A DNA stretch of 64,000 nucleotides, taken from the NCBI RefSeq assembly GCF_035918155.1, contig NZ_CP109327.1:8432001-8496000 (forward strand), read 5' to 3'. The position numbers were made by a program, and so were the translations under genes. Source of the DNA: Streptomyces sp. NBC_01591 (GTDB lineage: Bacteria > Actinomycetota > Actinomycetes > Streptomycetales > Streptomycetaceae). This document shows positions 43,854-53,185 of this stretch, one piece after another. The notes below the pieces were generated by a model. It was not told where the DNA came from and did not search any database. It worked only from the letters and a program-made list of their open reading frames with translations. Position 1 is the stretch's first letter. Every line of letters starts with the position of its first letter.

Positions 43854-44828
43854 GTGCGAGTGGAACCCGACGCACGCCAGAGCGCCGAGGAATGCTCCGC
43901 TTTGGCACACATGACCCGGTCGGCCCTGGAGCGGGCCGGATTGACGGTCTCCCCGAAGGAAGCCACGCACCCCGCGGTCATCGAAGCGGCACACATCGCA
44001 CAGTACGTCCTGCGGACCGGCCCGCCCGCTCCGGAACGCCTCGCCCGCCTCGGCGCCATGGTCGACCGGGCCCGGTCGGACATCACGGCATCATCCGCGT
44101 CCGCACTGCCATGGCCGGACCGGCTCACGGCACCAGGACCCCATCTGGAACGCAGCGTCGCCCGCGCAGTGAAGTCCATCCCGAGTCCGGGCGGAGAACC
44201 CGGCACACCACACGGCTCCGCCGTGGTCGGATGGCGCGAACACGAAGAGGCGGTCATCCGCGAGACGGCCGCCCTCCTGGCCGCCAACTGGCCCGGCGCG
44301 TACGCCGAGCTGAGGCAGATCCTGCTCCAGATCGCTCTTCTGGACGGACCTGCCATCGATGGCTTCACCGACTTCACCGTCCACGGTGCCGTCTTCATCC
44401 GGCGCAGCCGTCTCGCACCGGATCCGGACGGGCTGCCGGGGGCCGTCCGGCTCGCCGAGGCACTCGTCCACGAGGGCGCGCACACTCGGTGCAATGCCGC
44501 GTCCGTGGCGGCCCAGCCCTTCCTGCGGCCCCTGGACGACGACGGCCCGATGGTCCCCACGCCGCTCAGACTCGACCCCCGGCCGCTCACCGGGCTGTTC
44601 CAGCAGATGGTCGTCCTGGCCCGCAGCGTTCTGCTGTACCGGCATCTGCTGGCGGGGGACACGGCGGGCAGCAGCGCGGCCGCGACCGTCCGGGCCCGCC
44701 ACGGTCGACTGGCCTTCTCCGCAGCCGATGCGGTGCGCACCATGACGGAACACCGTGACATGCTCACCGACCACGGGAGAGCGGTACTGGAGGACACCGC
44801 CGAGGTGGCACGGGTGCGTGTCCGATGA
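43854..44828 (+). CDS. HExxH-motif RiPP enzyme, aKG-HExxH-type peptide beta-hydroxylase family
   Basis: 324 residues. The diagnostic motif is HEGAH (His206, Glu207, His210) in AEALVHEGAHTRCNA, followed by the family segment TPLRLDPRPLTGLFQQMVVLAR. Proteins with this pair belong to the HEXXH modification family (TIGR04267-like), found beside YcaO and other RiPP genes and described as 2-oxoglutarate-dependent peptide beta-hydroxylases rather than proteases. GTG 43854 sits 7 nt after a perfect GGAGGT; the in-frame ATG at 43839 lies just upstream of that ribosome site and is less likely. Stop overlaps the YcaO start as ATGA. Confidence 0.82.
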   Translation: MRVEPDARQSAEECSALAHMTRSALERAGLTVSPKEATHPAVIEAAHIAQYVLRTGPPAPERLARLGAMVDRARSDITASSASALPWPDRLTAPGPHLERSVARAVKSIPSPGGEPGTPHGSAVVGWREHEEAVIRETAALLAANWPGAYAELRQILLQIALLDGPAIDGFTDFTVHGAVFIRRSRLAPDPDGLPGAVRLAEALVHEGAHTRCNAASVAAQPFLRPLDDDGPMVPTPLRLDPRPLTGLFQQMVVLARSVLLYRHLLAGDTAGSSAAATVRARHGRLAFSAADAVRTMTEHRDMLTDHGRAVLEDTAEVARVRVR

Positions 44829-46015
44829 GTGTGTCTCCCTGGACACCTCAGGTCTTCGCCCCCTACGCGCCCTGGCCGCAAGTCGTCTTCGCGCGCGTCG
44901 CGGCCCGCTCGCCGCAGTTCGACGCCGTCTGCGCCGCCGGAGACCGCCCTGTCGTCGTGGGCAGCGCGGCCGGGCACCACACGGAACGCGTTGTGGCGAG
45001 TGCGCGCGGCGAACTCCTGGAACGCGTCGGCAACATCCTCGCGGGCCGTGCGGCCGAGGCGGACGCCGCGGTCGTGGCGAGCCACAGCGAACTGCGGCGC
45101 AAGGGGATACCCGCCGTGGACCCCGCCGAGCTCCTGCCGGAAGACGCGCCAGTCAGCCTTCACGACTCACGTGACAACCGCCGGCTCTGGGTGCTCGGAC
45201 GCTCCCTGCACTCCGGAGCCGACATCCACGTACCCGCCGGGGCGGTCTTTCTGCACCACCGGGCGCCGACAGGCTGCGACCCCGGCCCCGGCGTCGGTTC
45301 CACCGGCGTCGCCGCGCATCCGGATCCGGATGCGGCCACGCAGCACGCCGCCTGGGAGGTCCTGGAACGCGACCTCGTCCGCAGAAGCTGGTACGGACCG
45401 TCCTGTGCCCCCGAGGTGATTCCGGCCGCCGGTCTGCCACAGCCGCTGGCGGAACTCCTGACGGGGACGGACGTGATCGCCACCGCGCTCGACGTCCCGG
45501 CGCCCACCGGATCCCGCTGTGTCGCGGTGTCGCTCCACGCGCCGGACCGGACCCGTCAGACCTTCGGAGCCCGCTGCGGCCCGGACGACGGCAACATCGA
45601 CCCGCTGATCGAGAAGGCCGCCTACGAGGCACTCATGGTGCGCTGGAGCATGAACACGCCGGTGGCAGAAGGAACGTGGGCCCGCTGGCAGGGCGCCGAG
45701 GCCCCGGACTCCGCCGTCAAGCACGCACTGTGGACCTTTCACCGGCAGGACAGCCTCCGACTGTGGACGGCGCGTCCCCCGGAGAGCAGTGCTCGGCCGG
45801 AACCGGCTCCGGGCGGACCCGAGCGGTCCGGCACCGACGTGCTGTCCGCCCACACCGGCCGGGACCTCGTCCTCGTGGACACCACCTGCGGACCGGCGCG
45901 CACCCTGGGCTCGGCGGTGCTACGGGTCGTGGCCCCGGGCGCCCGAGCCCTGCCCACCGGCCCGCACGGTGGAAGCGACCTGCCCCTCACCCCCGCCCCG
46001 CATCCCTTCGGATGA
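44825..46015 (+). CDS. YcaO-domain cyclodehydratase, stand-alone type
   Basis: 396 residues. YcaO ATP-site elements are in order: SARGELLER (Glu63, Glu66), AAWEVLERD (Glu178, Glu181) and IEKAAYEAL (Glu263, Glu268). The chain ends in PAPHPFG, a PxPxP tail (residues 390-394) of the kind found in azoline-forming YcaOs. YcaO enzymes use ATP to activate a peptide-bond oxygen, giving azolines, amidines or thioamides. No E1-like or TfuA partner is in the window, so it must act alone or with the HExxH protein, whose gene it overlaps (ATGA). Confidence 0.8.
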   Translation: MSVSPWTPQVFAPYAPWPQVVFARVAARSPQFDAVCAAGDRPVVVGSAAGHHTERVVASARGELLERVGNILAGRAAEADAAVVASHSELRRKGIPAVDPAELLPEDAPVSLHDSRDNRRLWVLGRSLHSGADIHVPAGAVFLHHRAPTGCDPGPGVGSTGVAAHPDPDAATQHAAWEVLERDLVRRSWYGPSCAPEVIPAAGLPQPLAELLTGTDVIATALDVPAPTGSRCVAVSLHAPDRTRQTFGARCGPDDGNIDPLIEKAAYEALMVRWSMNTPVAEGTWARWQGAEAPDSAVKHALWTFHRQDSLRLWTARPPESSARPEPAPGGPERSGTDVLSAHTGRDLVLVDTTCGPARTLGSAVLRVVAPGARALPTGPHGGSDLPLTPAPHPFG

Positions 46016-46110
46016 TCCTGCGGTACTCGCACAGCCCGCTCAGCGCCCATGTCCACCCGGCCCGGTCCGCACCGCGGCGACCGGACCGTCCGCAGGCCGA
46101 GGAGACCGGC

Positions 46111-46929
46111 ATGTCCACGTCCTACGACCACCCGAAACCCACGACAGCAGCCGACCTCGACGCTGCATCGGACAGCGGGCGCGACCACCTTGCCACCGCA
46201 GCAGGCGGTTCCGGGTACGCCGACATCCACGCCGCCGACTACGACCGGTGGTTCGCCAAACCGGGAATCACCGGTGCGACCGTCGATGCCCTCGCGGCTC
46301 TCGCCGGTGACGGGCCCGTACTCGAACTCGGCATAGGCACCGGCCGAGTCGCGCTGCCGCTGGCCGCACGCGGCTTCCACGTCCACGGCGTCGAAGCGTC
46401 GGAGGCGATGGCGGCACGGCTTCGGTCGAAACCCGGCGGCGACAGGATTCGGGTCACTCACGGAGATTTCGCCGAGGTACCTGTCGACGGCGCGTTCTCC
46501 CTCATCCACGCCGTCGGAGGTACGTTCTTCGAGCTCGCGAGCCGCGAAGATCTGCAGCGCTGCCTGACCGCTGTGGCCGGCCACCTGGAACCGGCGGGCG
46601 TATTCGTCCTCGACGCGCACGTGCCCGAAGCCCTCGCTGTCGCCGCGGCGTCGGGCGTGCCCGAGGTCGTCTCCGAGACCGACGAGCATCTGATCCTGTG
46701 CCATCGCAGGATCGACCCGTCCACCCAGACGTACCAGTCCCACTACCTCGTCCACGAGGCGGACCGGACCCGTCACCTGCGGGTGCGCTTCCACTATGCG
46801 TCACCGGGCGAACTGGACCTCATGGCGGAGCGGGCCGGACTGCGGCTGCGCCGGCGCCGGGGCTCATGGGCCGGCGGGCCGTTCACCCACGACAGCACCT
46901 ATCACGTCTCCGTCTACGAGCGCTGCTGA
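46111..46929 (+). CDS. SAM-dependent methyltransferase (class I)
   Basis: 272 residues. A polar N-terminal extension of about 45 residues precedes YADIHAADYDRWFAKPG. The SAM motif I is PVLELGIGTGRVALPLAARG (about residues 70-89), motif II VHGVEASEAM and the later DGAFSLIHAVGGTFF. The methyltransferase-25/11 family methylates small molecules or peptides. ATG 46111 follows GAGGAG. It belongs to the RiPP operon by spacing and orientation; the 95-bp gap before it is the largest between the enzyme genes. Confidence 0.85.
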   Translation: MSTSYDHPKPTTAADLDAASDSGRDHLATAAGGSGYADIHAADYDRWFAKPGITGATVDALAALAGDGPVLELGIGTGRVALPLAARGFHVHGVEASEAMAARLRSKPGGDRIRVTHGDFAEVPVDGAFSLIHAVGGTFFELASREDLQRCLTAVAGHLEPAGVFVLDAHVPEALAVAAASGVPEVVSETDEHLILCHRRIDPSTQTYQSHYLVHEADRTRHLRVRFHYASPGELDLMAERAGLRLRRRRGSWAGGPFTHDSTYHVSVYERC

Positions 46930-47012
46930 TGCAGGCCCGCAGCGCCCCTCGCCCCACGTGGCCGTCAACTCCTCACGGCCGCCCGCCGAAAACCATCCCG
47001 GAGCAGTCGTGA
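46929..47012 (+). CDS. Possible 27-codon gene bridging the methyltransferase and P450 genes
   Basis: The ATG overlaps the methyltransferase stop by one base (TGATG) and the stop overlaps the P450 GTG (GTGA), so it fills the 79-bp gap exactly. The peptide is basic and Pro-rich (six Pro in 27 residues). About 80% of codons end in G or C, somewhat below neighbouring genes. It has no clear ribosome site and would depend on coupling. It could be a chance frame. Confidence 0.3.
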   Translation: MQARSAPRPTWPSTPHGRPPKTIPEQS

Positions 47013-48211
47013 CAGACGAAGATCCCGGTCGCCCGGTCCCCACCGCGGACTTTCCCTTCCCGCACCATGACGGGCTCGGTCCCCTCCCGGAGTTGGCCGC
47101 GCTGCGCCGCGACGCTCCGTGCGCCCGGATCGTACTGCCCAGTGGCGACCCGGCATGGCTGATAACCCGGTACGGCGACGTGCGCACCGTGCTGGCCGAT
47201 CCGCGCTTCAGCCGTACACGTGCCACCCGGGGAGCGGGGCCGCGCATGGCACACGTCCCCACCCTGCCGGACTCGATCCTGGCCGCGGACCCTCCGGAAC
47301 ACACCCGGCTGCGCAAGCTGGTCGCCCCGGCCTTCACCGCCCGCCGCGCCGAGGCCATGCGGGCGTCCGTGGCCCGGCTCGTGGGAGAGCTCCTCGACGA
47401 ACTCGCCGCACACGACCGCCCGGCCGACCTGGTCGCGCTGTTCGCCCGGCCGCTTGCGCTGACAGTCATCTGCGATCTCCTCGGTGTGCCGCGACGGGAC
47501 GGCGACCTGCTCGACGCCTGGTGCGACACCCTGCGCAACCTCACCGCCATCGCCGACACCGAGGTCACCGCCGCCGTCGGTGAGATGACCGGATACCTCA
47601 CCGAGCTCGTCGCCACCAAGCGCCGCCATCCGGGCAATGACGTCCTGAGCACCCTGATTGCCGCACGCGACGAGGGCGACCGGCTCAGTCAGGACGAACT
47701 GATCTCCTTCTGCTTGGTACTGCTCGCCGGAGGCTACGGCACCACCGCCGACCGGCTCGCCGGTATGGTGCACCTCCTGCTGGACGAACCCAGGCTGTAC
47801 CACCGGCTTCGACACGAACCCGGGATGGTCCCCAAGGCCGTCGAGGAACTGCTGCGTTACGCCCAGACCAATGTCCAGGCCAACCTTCGTGTCGCCACCG
47901 AGGAGGTCCGGCTCAGCGGTGTCAGGATCGCCGAGGGCGAAGCCGTGATGGCGGTGAACTCGTCGGCCAACCACGACGAGACCGTCTTCGACGCCCCCGA
48001 CCTGCTGGACCTCGACCGCGACCGCAACCCCCATCTGGGGTTCGGGCACGGTGTCCACCACTGCGTCGGGGCGCAGATCGCACGCGTACAACTCCAGGAG
48101 GCCCTGACCGGGCTCCTGCACCGGTTCCCGGGACTGCGGACCGCGGCACCGCCGGTATGGAAGGCCGGGCTGAAGACCAGGGCTCCCCGCACCCTGCCCG
48201 TGACCTGGTGA
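47009..48211 (+). CDS. Cytochrome P450
   Basis: 400 residues, bacterial class I P450. I-helix oxygen motif LLAGGYGTTADR, ExxR in VEELLRYAQ, haem loop FGHGVHHCVGAQIARVQLQ with Cys352 as ligand. The N-terminal part PEHTRLRKLVAPAF is standard. GTG 47009 follows GGAG. It needs ferredoxin and reductase, not encoded here. In the RiPP cluster it could oxidise or cross-link the peptide. Confidence 0.93.
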   Translation: MTDEDPGRPVPTADFPFPHHDGLGPLPELAALRRDAPCARIVLPSGDPAWLITRYGDVRTVLADPRFSRTRATRGAGPRMAHVPTLPDSILAADPPEHTRLRKLVAPAFTARRAEAMRASVARLVGELLDELAAHDRPADLVALFARPLALTVICDLLGVPRRDGDLLDAWCDTLRNLTAIADTEVTAAVGEMTGYLTELVATKRRHPGNDVLSTLIAARDEGDRLSQDELISFCLVLLAGGYGTTADRLAGMVHLLLDEPRLYHRLRHEPGMVPKAVEELLRYAQTNVQANLRVATEEVRLSGVRIAEGEAVMAVNSSANHDETVFDAPDLLDLDRDRNPHLGFGHGVHHCVGAQIARVQLQEALTGLLHRFPGLRTAAPPVWKAGLKTRAPRTLPVTW

Positions 48212-48300
48212 GCGGGGTGCTCCCGGAGCCTTCGAGGCTCGTCAGCGCCGGGCACCGTATTGGTTCTGTGGCTCTGCACACGAATCCGGAAGGTTCACAC

Positions 48301-49128
48301 ATGCAGTGCCTCACCCTCAACAACGGCGTTTCCATCCCCCAGATCGGCCTCGGTGTCTGGCCGCTGACGGACGGACAGGCCTACACCGCCGTATCCCACG
48401 CCCTGATCACCGGGTACCGGCACATCGACACCGCCCGCATCTACAACAACGAGGCGGGCGTCGGCCGTGCGGTCCGCGATGCCGGGGTCCGCCGTGAGGA
48501 CATCTTTCTCACCACCAAACTGTGGAACGCAGACCAGGGCTACGAGGCCGCACTGCGCGCTTTCGACGCGAGCCTCCAGCGCCTGGGTACGGACTACGTC
48601 GACCTCTATCTGATCCACTGGCCCGTACCGGAACAGGATCTGTACGTCGAGTCGTACAAGGCTCTGGAACGGATCCACGCCGATGGACGTGCCAGGGCGA
48701 TAGGCGTGTCCAACTTCACCGCCGCCACTCTGGACCGCCTGCTGGCGAAGACCGACATCGTGCCGGCCCTCAACCAGATCGAGCTTCACCCCTACTTCCC
48801 GCAAGGCCGAATGCGCAGGGTCTGCGCCGAGCGGTCCGTCACCACGGGGGCCTGGAGCCCGCTCGCCCAGGGTGGTGTACTGCTCGCCGAACGTACGCTG
48901 GCCCGTATCGCCGAGACGCACGGGAAGACCCCGGCCCAGGTCGTCATCCGCTGGCATCTCCAACTCGGCCACGTGGTGATCCCCAGATCCGCCACGCCCA
49001 CTCGAATCGAGGAGAACTTCAGGGTCTTCGACTTCGACCTCGGCCCGCAGGAGTTGCGCGACATCACCGCCCTCGACAACGGCGGCCGTATCGGCCCTGA
49101 CCCGGACGCGGCCGGCCATCAGGGCTGA
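48301..49128 (+). CDS. Aldo/keto reductase (AKR5-like)
   Basis: 275 residues. The catalytic tetrad is complete: Asp in GYRHIDTARIY, Tyr in the same segment (IYNNEAGVG), Lys in LTTKLWNADQ and His in LYLIHWPVPEQ. NADPH-binding C-terminal IPRSATPTRIEENF. ATG 48301 follows GGAAGG. It lies 89 bp after the P450 and may be the last gene of the RiPP operon or an independent housekeeping-type reductase; sequence does not decide. Confidence 0.92.
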   Translation: MQCLTLNNGVSIPQIGLGVWPLTDGQAYTAVSHALITGYRHIDTARIYNNEAGVGRAVRDAGVRREDIFLTTKLWNADQGYEAALRAFDASLQRLGTDYVDLYLIHWPVPEQDLYVESYKALERIHADGRARAIGVSNFTAATLDRLLAKTDIVPALNQIELHPYFPQGRMRRVCAERSVTTGAWSPLAQGGVLLAERTLARIAETHGKTPAQVVIRWHLQLGHVVIPRSATPTRIEENFRVFDFDLGPQELRDITALDNGGRIGPDPDAAGHQG

Positions 49129-49284
49129 GCCACCTGGTCACGGCGAGGCTGCCACTGAGGTGTCGACCGGCCGCGGGGGCGCTGTCTGTCCGGCCGGTCG
49201 GTCTGGCGCCAGGCCGCGCCGGTGCCGTGTGTCCCTCCTGAGTCATCGCCTACTCGGGAGGCGTGGCTCCCGTCCGTGACATCG

Positions 49285-50118
49285 CGGGGGGCCACCGGCG
49301 GCACCGGACTTCTGATCACGGGCAACGTCATGGTGCACGCCGAGGCGCTGACCGGCCCCGGCGGTGTCGTGCTCGACGATGCCGCGCCGCTGAAGCCGTT
49401 CACCGAGTGGGCCGAGGCCGGCAGGGCCGGCGGTGGGGCGATATGGATGCAGATCAACCACCCGGCCGCCAGATCCAGGCCGACAGGTCCGGCGTCGTGT
49501 GGGGCCCGTCCGCCGTCGGCGTCGACCTGGGCAAGCACAGCAGGCGCTTCGGCCGCCCGGTCGCCATGTCCCCCGAGCAGATCGAGGCCACCGTGACCCG
49601 GTTCGCCGTCATGGCCCGTCGCGCCGAGGAGGCGGGGTTCGACGGCGTGGAGGTCCATGCCGCGCACGACTACCTGCTGTCACAGTTCCTGTCCCCGCTG
49701 GTCAACAAGCGCACCGACGCGTGGGGTGGGTCGCTGGAGAACCGGGCCCGGATGCTGCTCGACGTCGCCCGCGCAGTCCGCGCTGCTGTCTCACCGTCCT
49801 TCGCGGTCGCGGTGAAGCTCAACTCCGCCGACTTCCGGCACGGCGGATTCGACGCCGACGACGCCCGGCAGGTGATCGAGACGACCGTGAGGCCGACCGG
49901 CAGATGACGCCGGTGTACTGGTCCGACAAGGCTCTCGCCTCGGCCGCCGGCATGGCGCAGATGCGCCGCCTCGCCCGGGGTATCAGCCCCAGGCCGGGCA
50001 CCCACCCGGCGTACGCTCCCCGGTTTTCGAGCAGCGGAAGCAGCGACGGGCACTGCGCCGCTACCACACCTGGTTGTCCGCGTCACAGGGCGCTGCGGCA
50101 CTGAACCGGCTGGCGTAA
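49285..50118 (+). pseudogene. Broken NADH:flavin oxidoreductase (old yellow enzyme family)
   Basis: Three frames together spell an OYE protein. Frame 1 gives GTGLLITGNVMVHAEALTGP to WMQINHP, but the first 40 or so residues are missing. A one-base loss near 49463 (CCGGCCGCC where CCGGGCCGCC is expected) shifts to RFAVMARRAEEAGFDGVEVH and DAWGGSLENRARMLL. After DDARQVIE a large part of the barrel is deleted. A third frame near the end reads EQRKQRRALRRYHTWLSAS and stops at 50118. It cannot make an active enzyme. Confidence 0.75.
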
Positions 50119-50128
50119 CCGGTTGGCG

Positions 50129-50175
50129 CCCCTGGATCGGAAGCCCCGGCTGCGGCGGGGCTTCCGATCCAGGGG
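50129..50175. terminator. Strong bidirectional terminator before the esterase gene
   Basis: A perfect 20-bp stem (50129-50148 with 50156-50175) and a 7-nt loop, 11 bp past the OYE remnant and 29 bp past the stop of the convergent esterase gene. Confidence 0.85.
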
Positions 50176-50203
50176 GGAGTGTGAGCAGTCGATGTGGGCT
50201 GTC

Positions 50204-51178
50204 TCAGCTGTTGTGCAGCGCCGTTCTCAGAGCGTCCACGGCGAGTCTGCGTGCCACGCCGGCGGCGCGGGTGTCGCGCAGGCTGTCCAGGAGGAGGAAG
50301 TCGTGGACCATGCCCGCGACGCGGACGGAGGTGACGTCGACGCCGGCCTCGCGGAGCTTGTTGGCGTACTGCTCTCCCTCGTCGCGCAGGACATCGGCCT
50401 CATCGGTGATGACGAGGGTGGTGGGAAGTCCCCGGAGCTGTTCCAGAGAGGCCTGGAGCGGGGAGGCATGAGCCTCGGCGCGCTGGGCGGGGTCGGTGGT
50501 GTAGGCGTCCCAGAACCACTTCATGCCGTCGCGGGTGAGGTAGTAGCCCTCGGCGAACTGCAGGTAGGACGGGGTATCGAAGTCGGCGTTGGTCACCGGG
50601 TAGAGCAGGACCTGCGCCTTGAGGTCGATGCCGCCGCGCTCCTTGTTCATGAGCGCGAACACCGCCGACATGCAGCCGCCGACCGAGTCGCCGGTCACTG
50701 CCACTCGGGAGGTGTCCAGGCCGTGCTGTGCGCCGTGTTCCATGACCCACTGGCCGACGGCGTAGTTCTGCTCGACCTGGGTGGGGTATTTTGCCTCCGG
50801 CGCGCGGTCGTAGACGGGAAAGACACCGGCCGCACCGGCGCCGATGGTGAGTTCGCGGAAGAGGCGGTCGTGCGTCTTGTCGTCACCGAAGACCCACCCG
50901 GCTCCGTGGATGCAGAAGACGACGGGCAGCGGTCCGGTGGCTCCCTCGGGCCGGATGATGCGGGTGCGGACCGTGCCCCACCGGCCCGCGTCCACGTCGA
51001 CCCACTCCTCGTCGACATCGGGCCGGGGAACGCTCGGGTCGCTCTGCAGACCCAGGAGAATCTCACGGCCCTTCTCGGGCGGGACCTCATAGATCCGCGG
51101 GCGCGGATCGGCCGCCTCGGCCAGCTCCTTCGCGGCGGGTTCGAGATAAGGGGTGATCGGCGGAGGAAGCTCGGTCAT
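50204..51178 (-). CDS. Alpha/beta hydrolase, hormone-sensitive-lipase-like esterase
   Basis: 324 residues. HGG-type oxyanion motif as CIHGAGWVFGDDK, nucleophile in VTGDSVGGCMSAV (GDSVGG), acid in ITDEADVLRDEGEQYA and His in GMVHDFLLLDSL. This is the complete class IV bacterial esterase set. ATG 51178 lies 5 nt after GGGAG; a GTG two codons upstream is possible but too near that site. Monocistronic, ended by the hairpin at 50129. Confidence 0.9.
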   Translation of the reverse strand: MTELPPPITPYLEPAAKELAEAADPRPRIYEVPPEKGREILLGLQSDPSVPRPDVDEEWVDVDAGRWGTVRTRIIRPEGATGPLPVVFCIHGAGWVFGDDKTHDRLFRELTIGAGAAGVFPVYDRAPEAKYPTQVEQNYAVGQWVMEHGAQHGLDTSRVAVTGDSVGGCMSAVFALMNKERGGIDLKAQVLLYPVTNADFDTPSYLQFAEGYYLTRDGMKWFWDAYTTDPAQRAEAHASPLQASLEQLRGLPTTLVITDEADVLRDEGEQYANKLREAGVDVTSVRVAGMVHDFLLLDSLRDTRAAGVARRLAVDALRTALHNS

Positions 51179-51650
51179 GTTCACTCCCTGTCACGAGCAC
51201 GGGCGCGCCCTGTTCCCGCGGCCTCACCGGCCGCGACTGATGATCCGCCCCCGGCCAAACGTCTCCCGTTCCATCGTCGTGGCCTGGCCGCAAAGCGCAA
51301 CCTGCGACAGGCATCCCTTGCCTCCGGTGCCGACCGGTCCGTCGGGCATCGGGCACCGGCACTGCGACCGTCGTGTCCGTACATCCAGAAGGGCTACACC
51401 TCCCTGATGGTGCGCAGTGCCCCCTCCACGGGGTCACCGGCACGGCCTGCCAGTGGGCCCGTGACGGGCTCAAGGCACTGGCCGGGAACGTCACGCATTT
51501 TCGGGAATGACTCCCGGATTCCCCTGCGGCGAACATGAGTTGATGCAGGATTCGGTCGGGACGCAGGCAGGCCGGAAAGGGCGGGGCGTCGCCGCTCACG
51601 GACAGTGCGGAAACCTCGGGGCTGCCTGCGCTCGCCAGGGTCTTTCGTTC
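51179..51650. other. Non-coding gap between the esterase promoter and the PKS terminator
   Basis: About 470 bp. No frame has both a start signal and a recognisable product. It must hold the esterase promoter (minus strand). Nothing else could be recognised. Confidence 0.5.
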
Positions 51651-51698
51651 GGATCAGGCCGGGTCGGCGTGCCGGTGCCCGCCGACCCGGCCTGGTCC
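51651..51698. terminator. Terminator of the minus-strand type II PKS genes
   Basis: A perfect 15-bp stem (51655-51669 with 51680-51694), extended by four more pairs including one G-T, with a 10-nt loop. It lies 13 bp after the ACP stop. Confidence 0.8.
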
Positions 51699-51710
51699 GA
51701 TGGGGAGGTT

Positions 51711-51965
51711 CTAGACAGCGATGCGGTCGTTGACCAGGCTCAGCAGCTCTCCGAGGGTGCTCACCTCGATGATCTGCTCGTCGGGGATGGCCACCCCGTG
51801 GTCGACCTTCAGCCTGGCCGCAGTCTCCATGAGGGCCAGCGAGTCGTAGCCGAGTGCGGTGAGCGAGGTGTCGGCGATGTCGCCGTGCAGCGCGGCGTTC
51901 TCCTCCCCGCCGGCGCACGAGACGAGGATGCCGCGCAGTTCGTCGATGGTCATCAACTTGGACAT
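51711..51965 (-). CDS. Type II PKS acyl carrier protein
   Basis: 84 residues. The phosphopantetheine site is Ser42 in ALGYDSLALMETAARL, in the usual LGxDSLxxxE context. The start KLMTIDELRGILVSCAGGEE is typical of aromatic-polyketide ACPs. It carries the growing poly-beta-keto chain. Starts 2 bp after the chain-length-factor stop (51968). Confidence 0.95.
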   Translation of the reverse strand: MSKLMTIDELRGILVSCAGGEENAALHGDIADTSLTALGYDSLALMETAARLKVDHGVAIPDEQIIEVSTLGELLSLVNDRIAV

Positions 51966-51967
51966 GT

Positions 51968-53185
51968 TCAGCTTCCGTTCTGGGGGAGGCGGATGACGGT
52001 GGCGGCGTTGAACCCCCAGCGGCCCCGGGCGAGGACCAGGGCGGTTCCCACCGCCGCCGGTCGGGGCTCGCCGATGACGAGGTCAAGGCCGTACTCGTCG
52101 GGCACCGAAGCGGTCCCGAATGTCGGGGGAATCACGCTGTCCTGCATGCTCATCAGGGCCGCGACGACGTCGAGGACGCCGCCGCCGGAGAAGAGCCTGC
52201 CGGTCAGGGACTTGGGGGCGGTGACAGGGACGCCGCGGACCCCGAACAGGTCCCGCAGGGCCTGCGCCTCGGCGCGGTCCAGGGCCGGCAGGCCCGCCGC
52301 ATCGGCGAACACGACGTCCACCGCGTCCGGGCCGAGCCCCGCGTCGGCCAGTGCGAGCCGCGCGGCCCGACCCAGACCCGGCGGGCGTCTGCTGCCGGGG
52401 GCCGGATCGAAGGTGGCCGCATAGCCGACGATCTCACCGTAGACACGGGCCCCTCGTGCGCGGGCCGCCCCGGCGTCCTCCAGGACGCAGATCGCGCCGC
52501 CCTCGCCGGGTACGTGTCCGGCCGCGTGCGAATCGAAGGGGCGGTACGCCGTGGCCGGGTCGGGGTCGACGCTGACCCGGCCGCCTGCCAGGTGGGAGGC
52601 CCAGCCCCACGGGTCGAAGGTGGAGTCGACTCCACCGCAGACCACGAGCGGCACACCGGTACGGACGACCCGTCGTGCCTGCCCCAACGCGTCGATCCCG
52701 CCCGCCTGTTCGGCGACCAGAGCGATGGAGGGTCCGCGCATCTTGTGCCTGATGGAGATCTGGCCGGTGTTCACCGCGTAGAACCAGGCGAAGGACTCGT
52801 ACACGCTCACGTGTTCCGGCCCCTGGCTCCACAGCTTCTTGAACTCCCGGTGGGTGAAGTCGAATCCGCCCGAGGCATTGGCCGTCACGACGCCCATGTC
52901 GTAGTCGGTCATGGCGGAGGTGTCCACGCCGGCGTCCTCTATGGCGCCCTGGGCGGCGATCAGGGCGAGACGGGTGGAGACATCGGTCTGCGACATCAGC
53001 CTGCTGGGCAGGTGCTGCGCCGGATCCACACCGTCCACCAGCCCGGCCAACCGCGCCGGGAAGCCCGAGGTGTCGAACCGGTCCAGCTCGCCGATGCCGC
53101 TGCGGCCGGTCAGGGTGGCTGCCCAGAATTCCTTGACGCCGACGCCGTTCGGCGCGACCACGCCCAGCCCGGTGATCACGCTCAT
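51968..53185 (-). CDS. Type II PKS chain length factor (ketosynthase beta subunit)
   Basis: 405 residues, full-length KS fold. The Cys of the KS active site is replaced by Gln160 in [14 protein letters not shown], the hallmark of chain length factors. Other segments: [16 protein letters not shown] at the start, [23 protein letters not shown], and [18 protein letters not shown] where KS-alpha would have the His motifs. It needs a complete KS-alpha partner; the one encoded upstream is truncated. ATG 53185 overlaps that remnant's stop (ATGA). Confidence 0.94.
   Translation of the reverse strand: MSVITGLGVVAPNGVGVKEFWAATLTGRSGIGELDRFDTSGFPARLAGLVDGVDPAQHLPSRLMSQTDVSTRLALIAAQGAIEDAGVDTSAMTDYDMGVVTANASGGFDFTHREFKKLWSQGPEHVSVYESFAWFYAVNTGQISIRHKMRGPSIALVAEQAGGIDALGQARRVVRTGVPLVVCGGVDSTFDPWGWASHLAGGRVSVDPDPATAYRPFDSHAAGHVPGEGGAICVLEDAGAARARGARVYGEIVGYAATFDPAPGSRRPPGLGRAARLALADAGLGPDAVDVVFADAAGLPALDRAEAQALRDLFGVRGVPVTAPKSLTGRLFSGGGVLDVVAALMSMQDSVIPPTFGTASVPDEYGLDLVIGEPRPAAVGTALVLARGRWGFNAATVIRLPQNGS

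Noticed and set aside
44465..44482. HEGAH read as the zinc site of a metalloprotease
   Set aside because: The surrounding segments (PLRLDPRPLTGLFQQ) and the YcaO partner fit the HExxH RiPP-modification family; no protease fold signature or signal peptide is present.
51087..51599. A 170-codon minus-strand frame upstream of the esterase
   Set aside because: It overlaps the esterase start out of frame, has no ribosome site and shows no domain.
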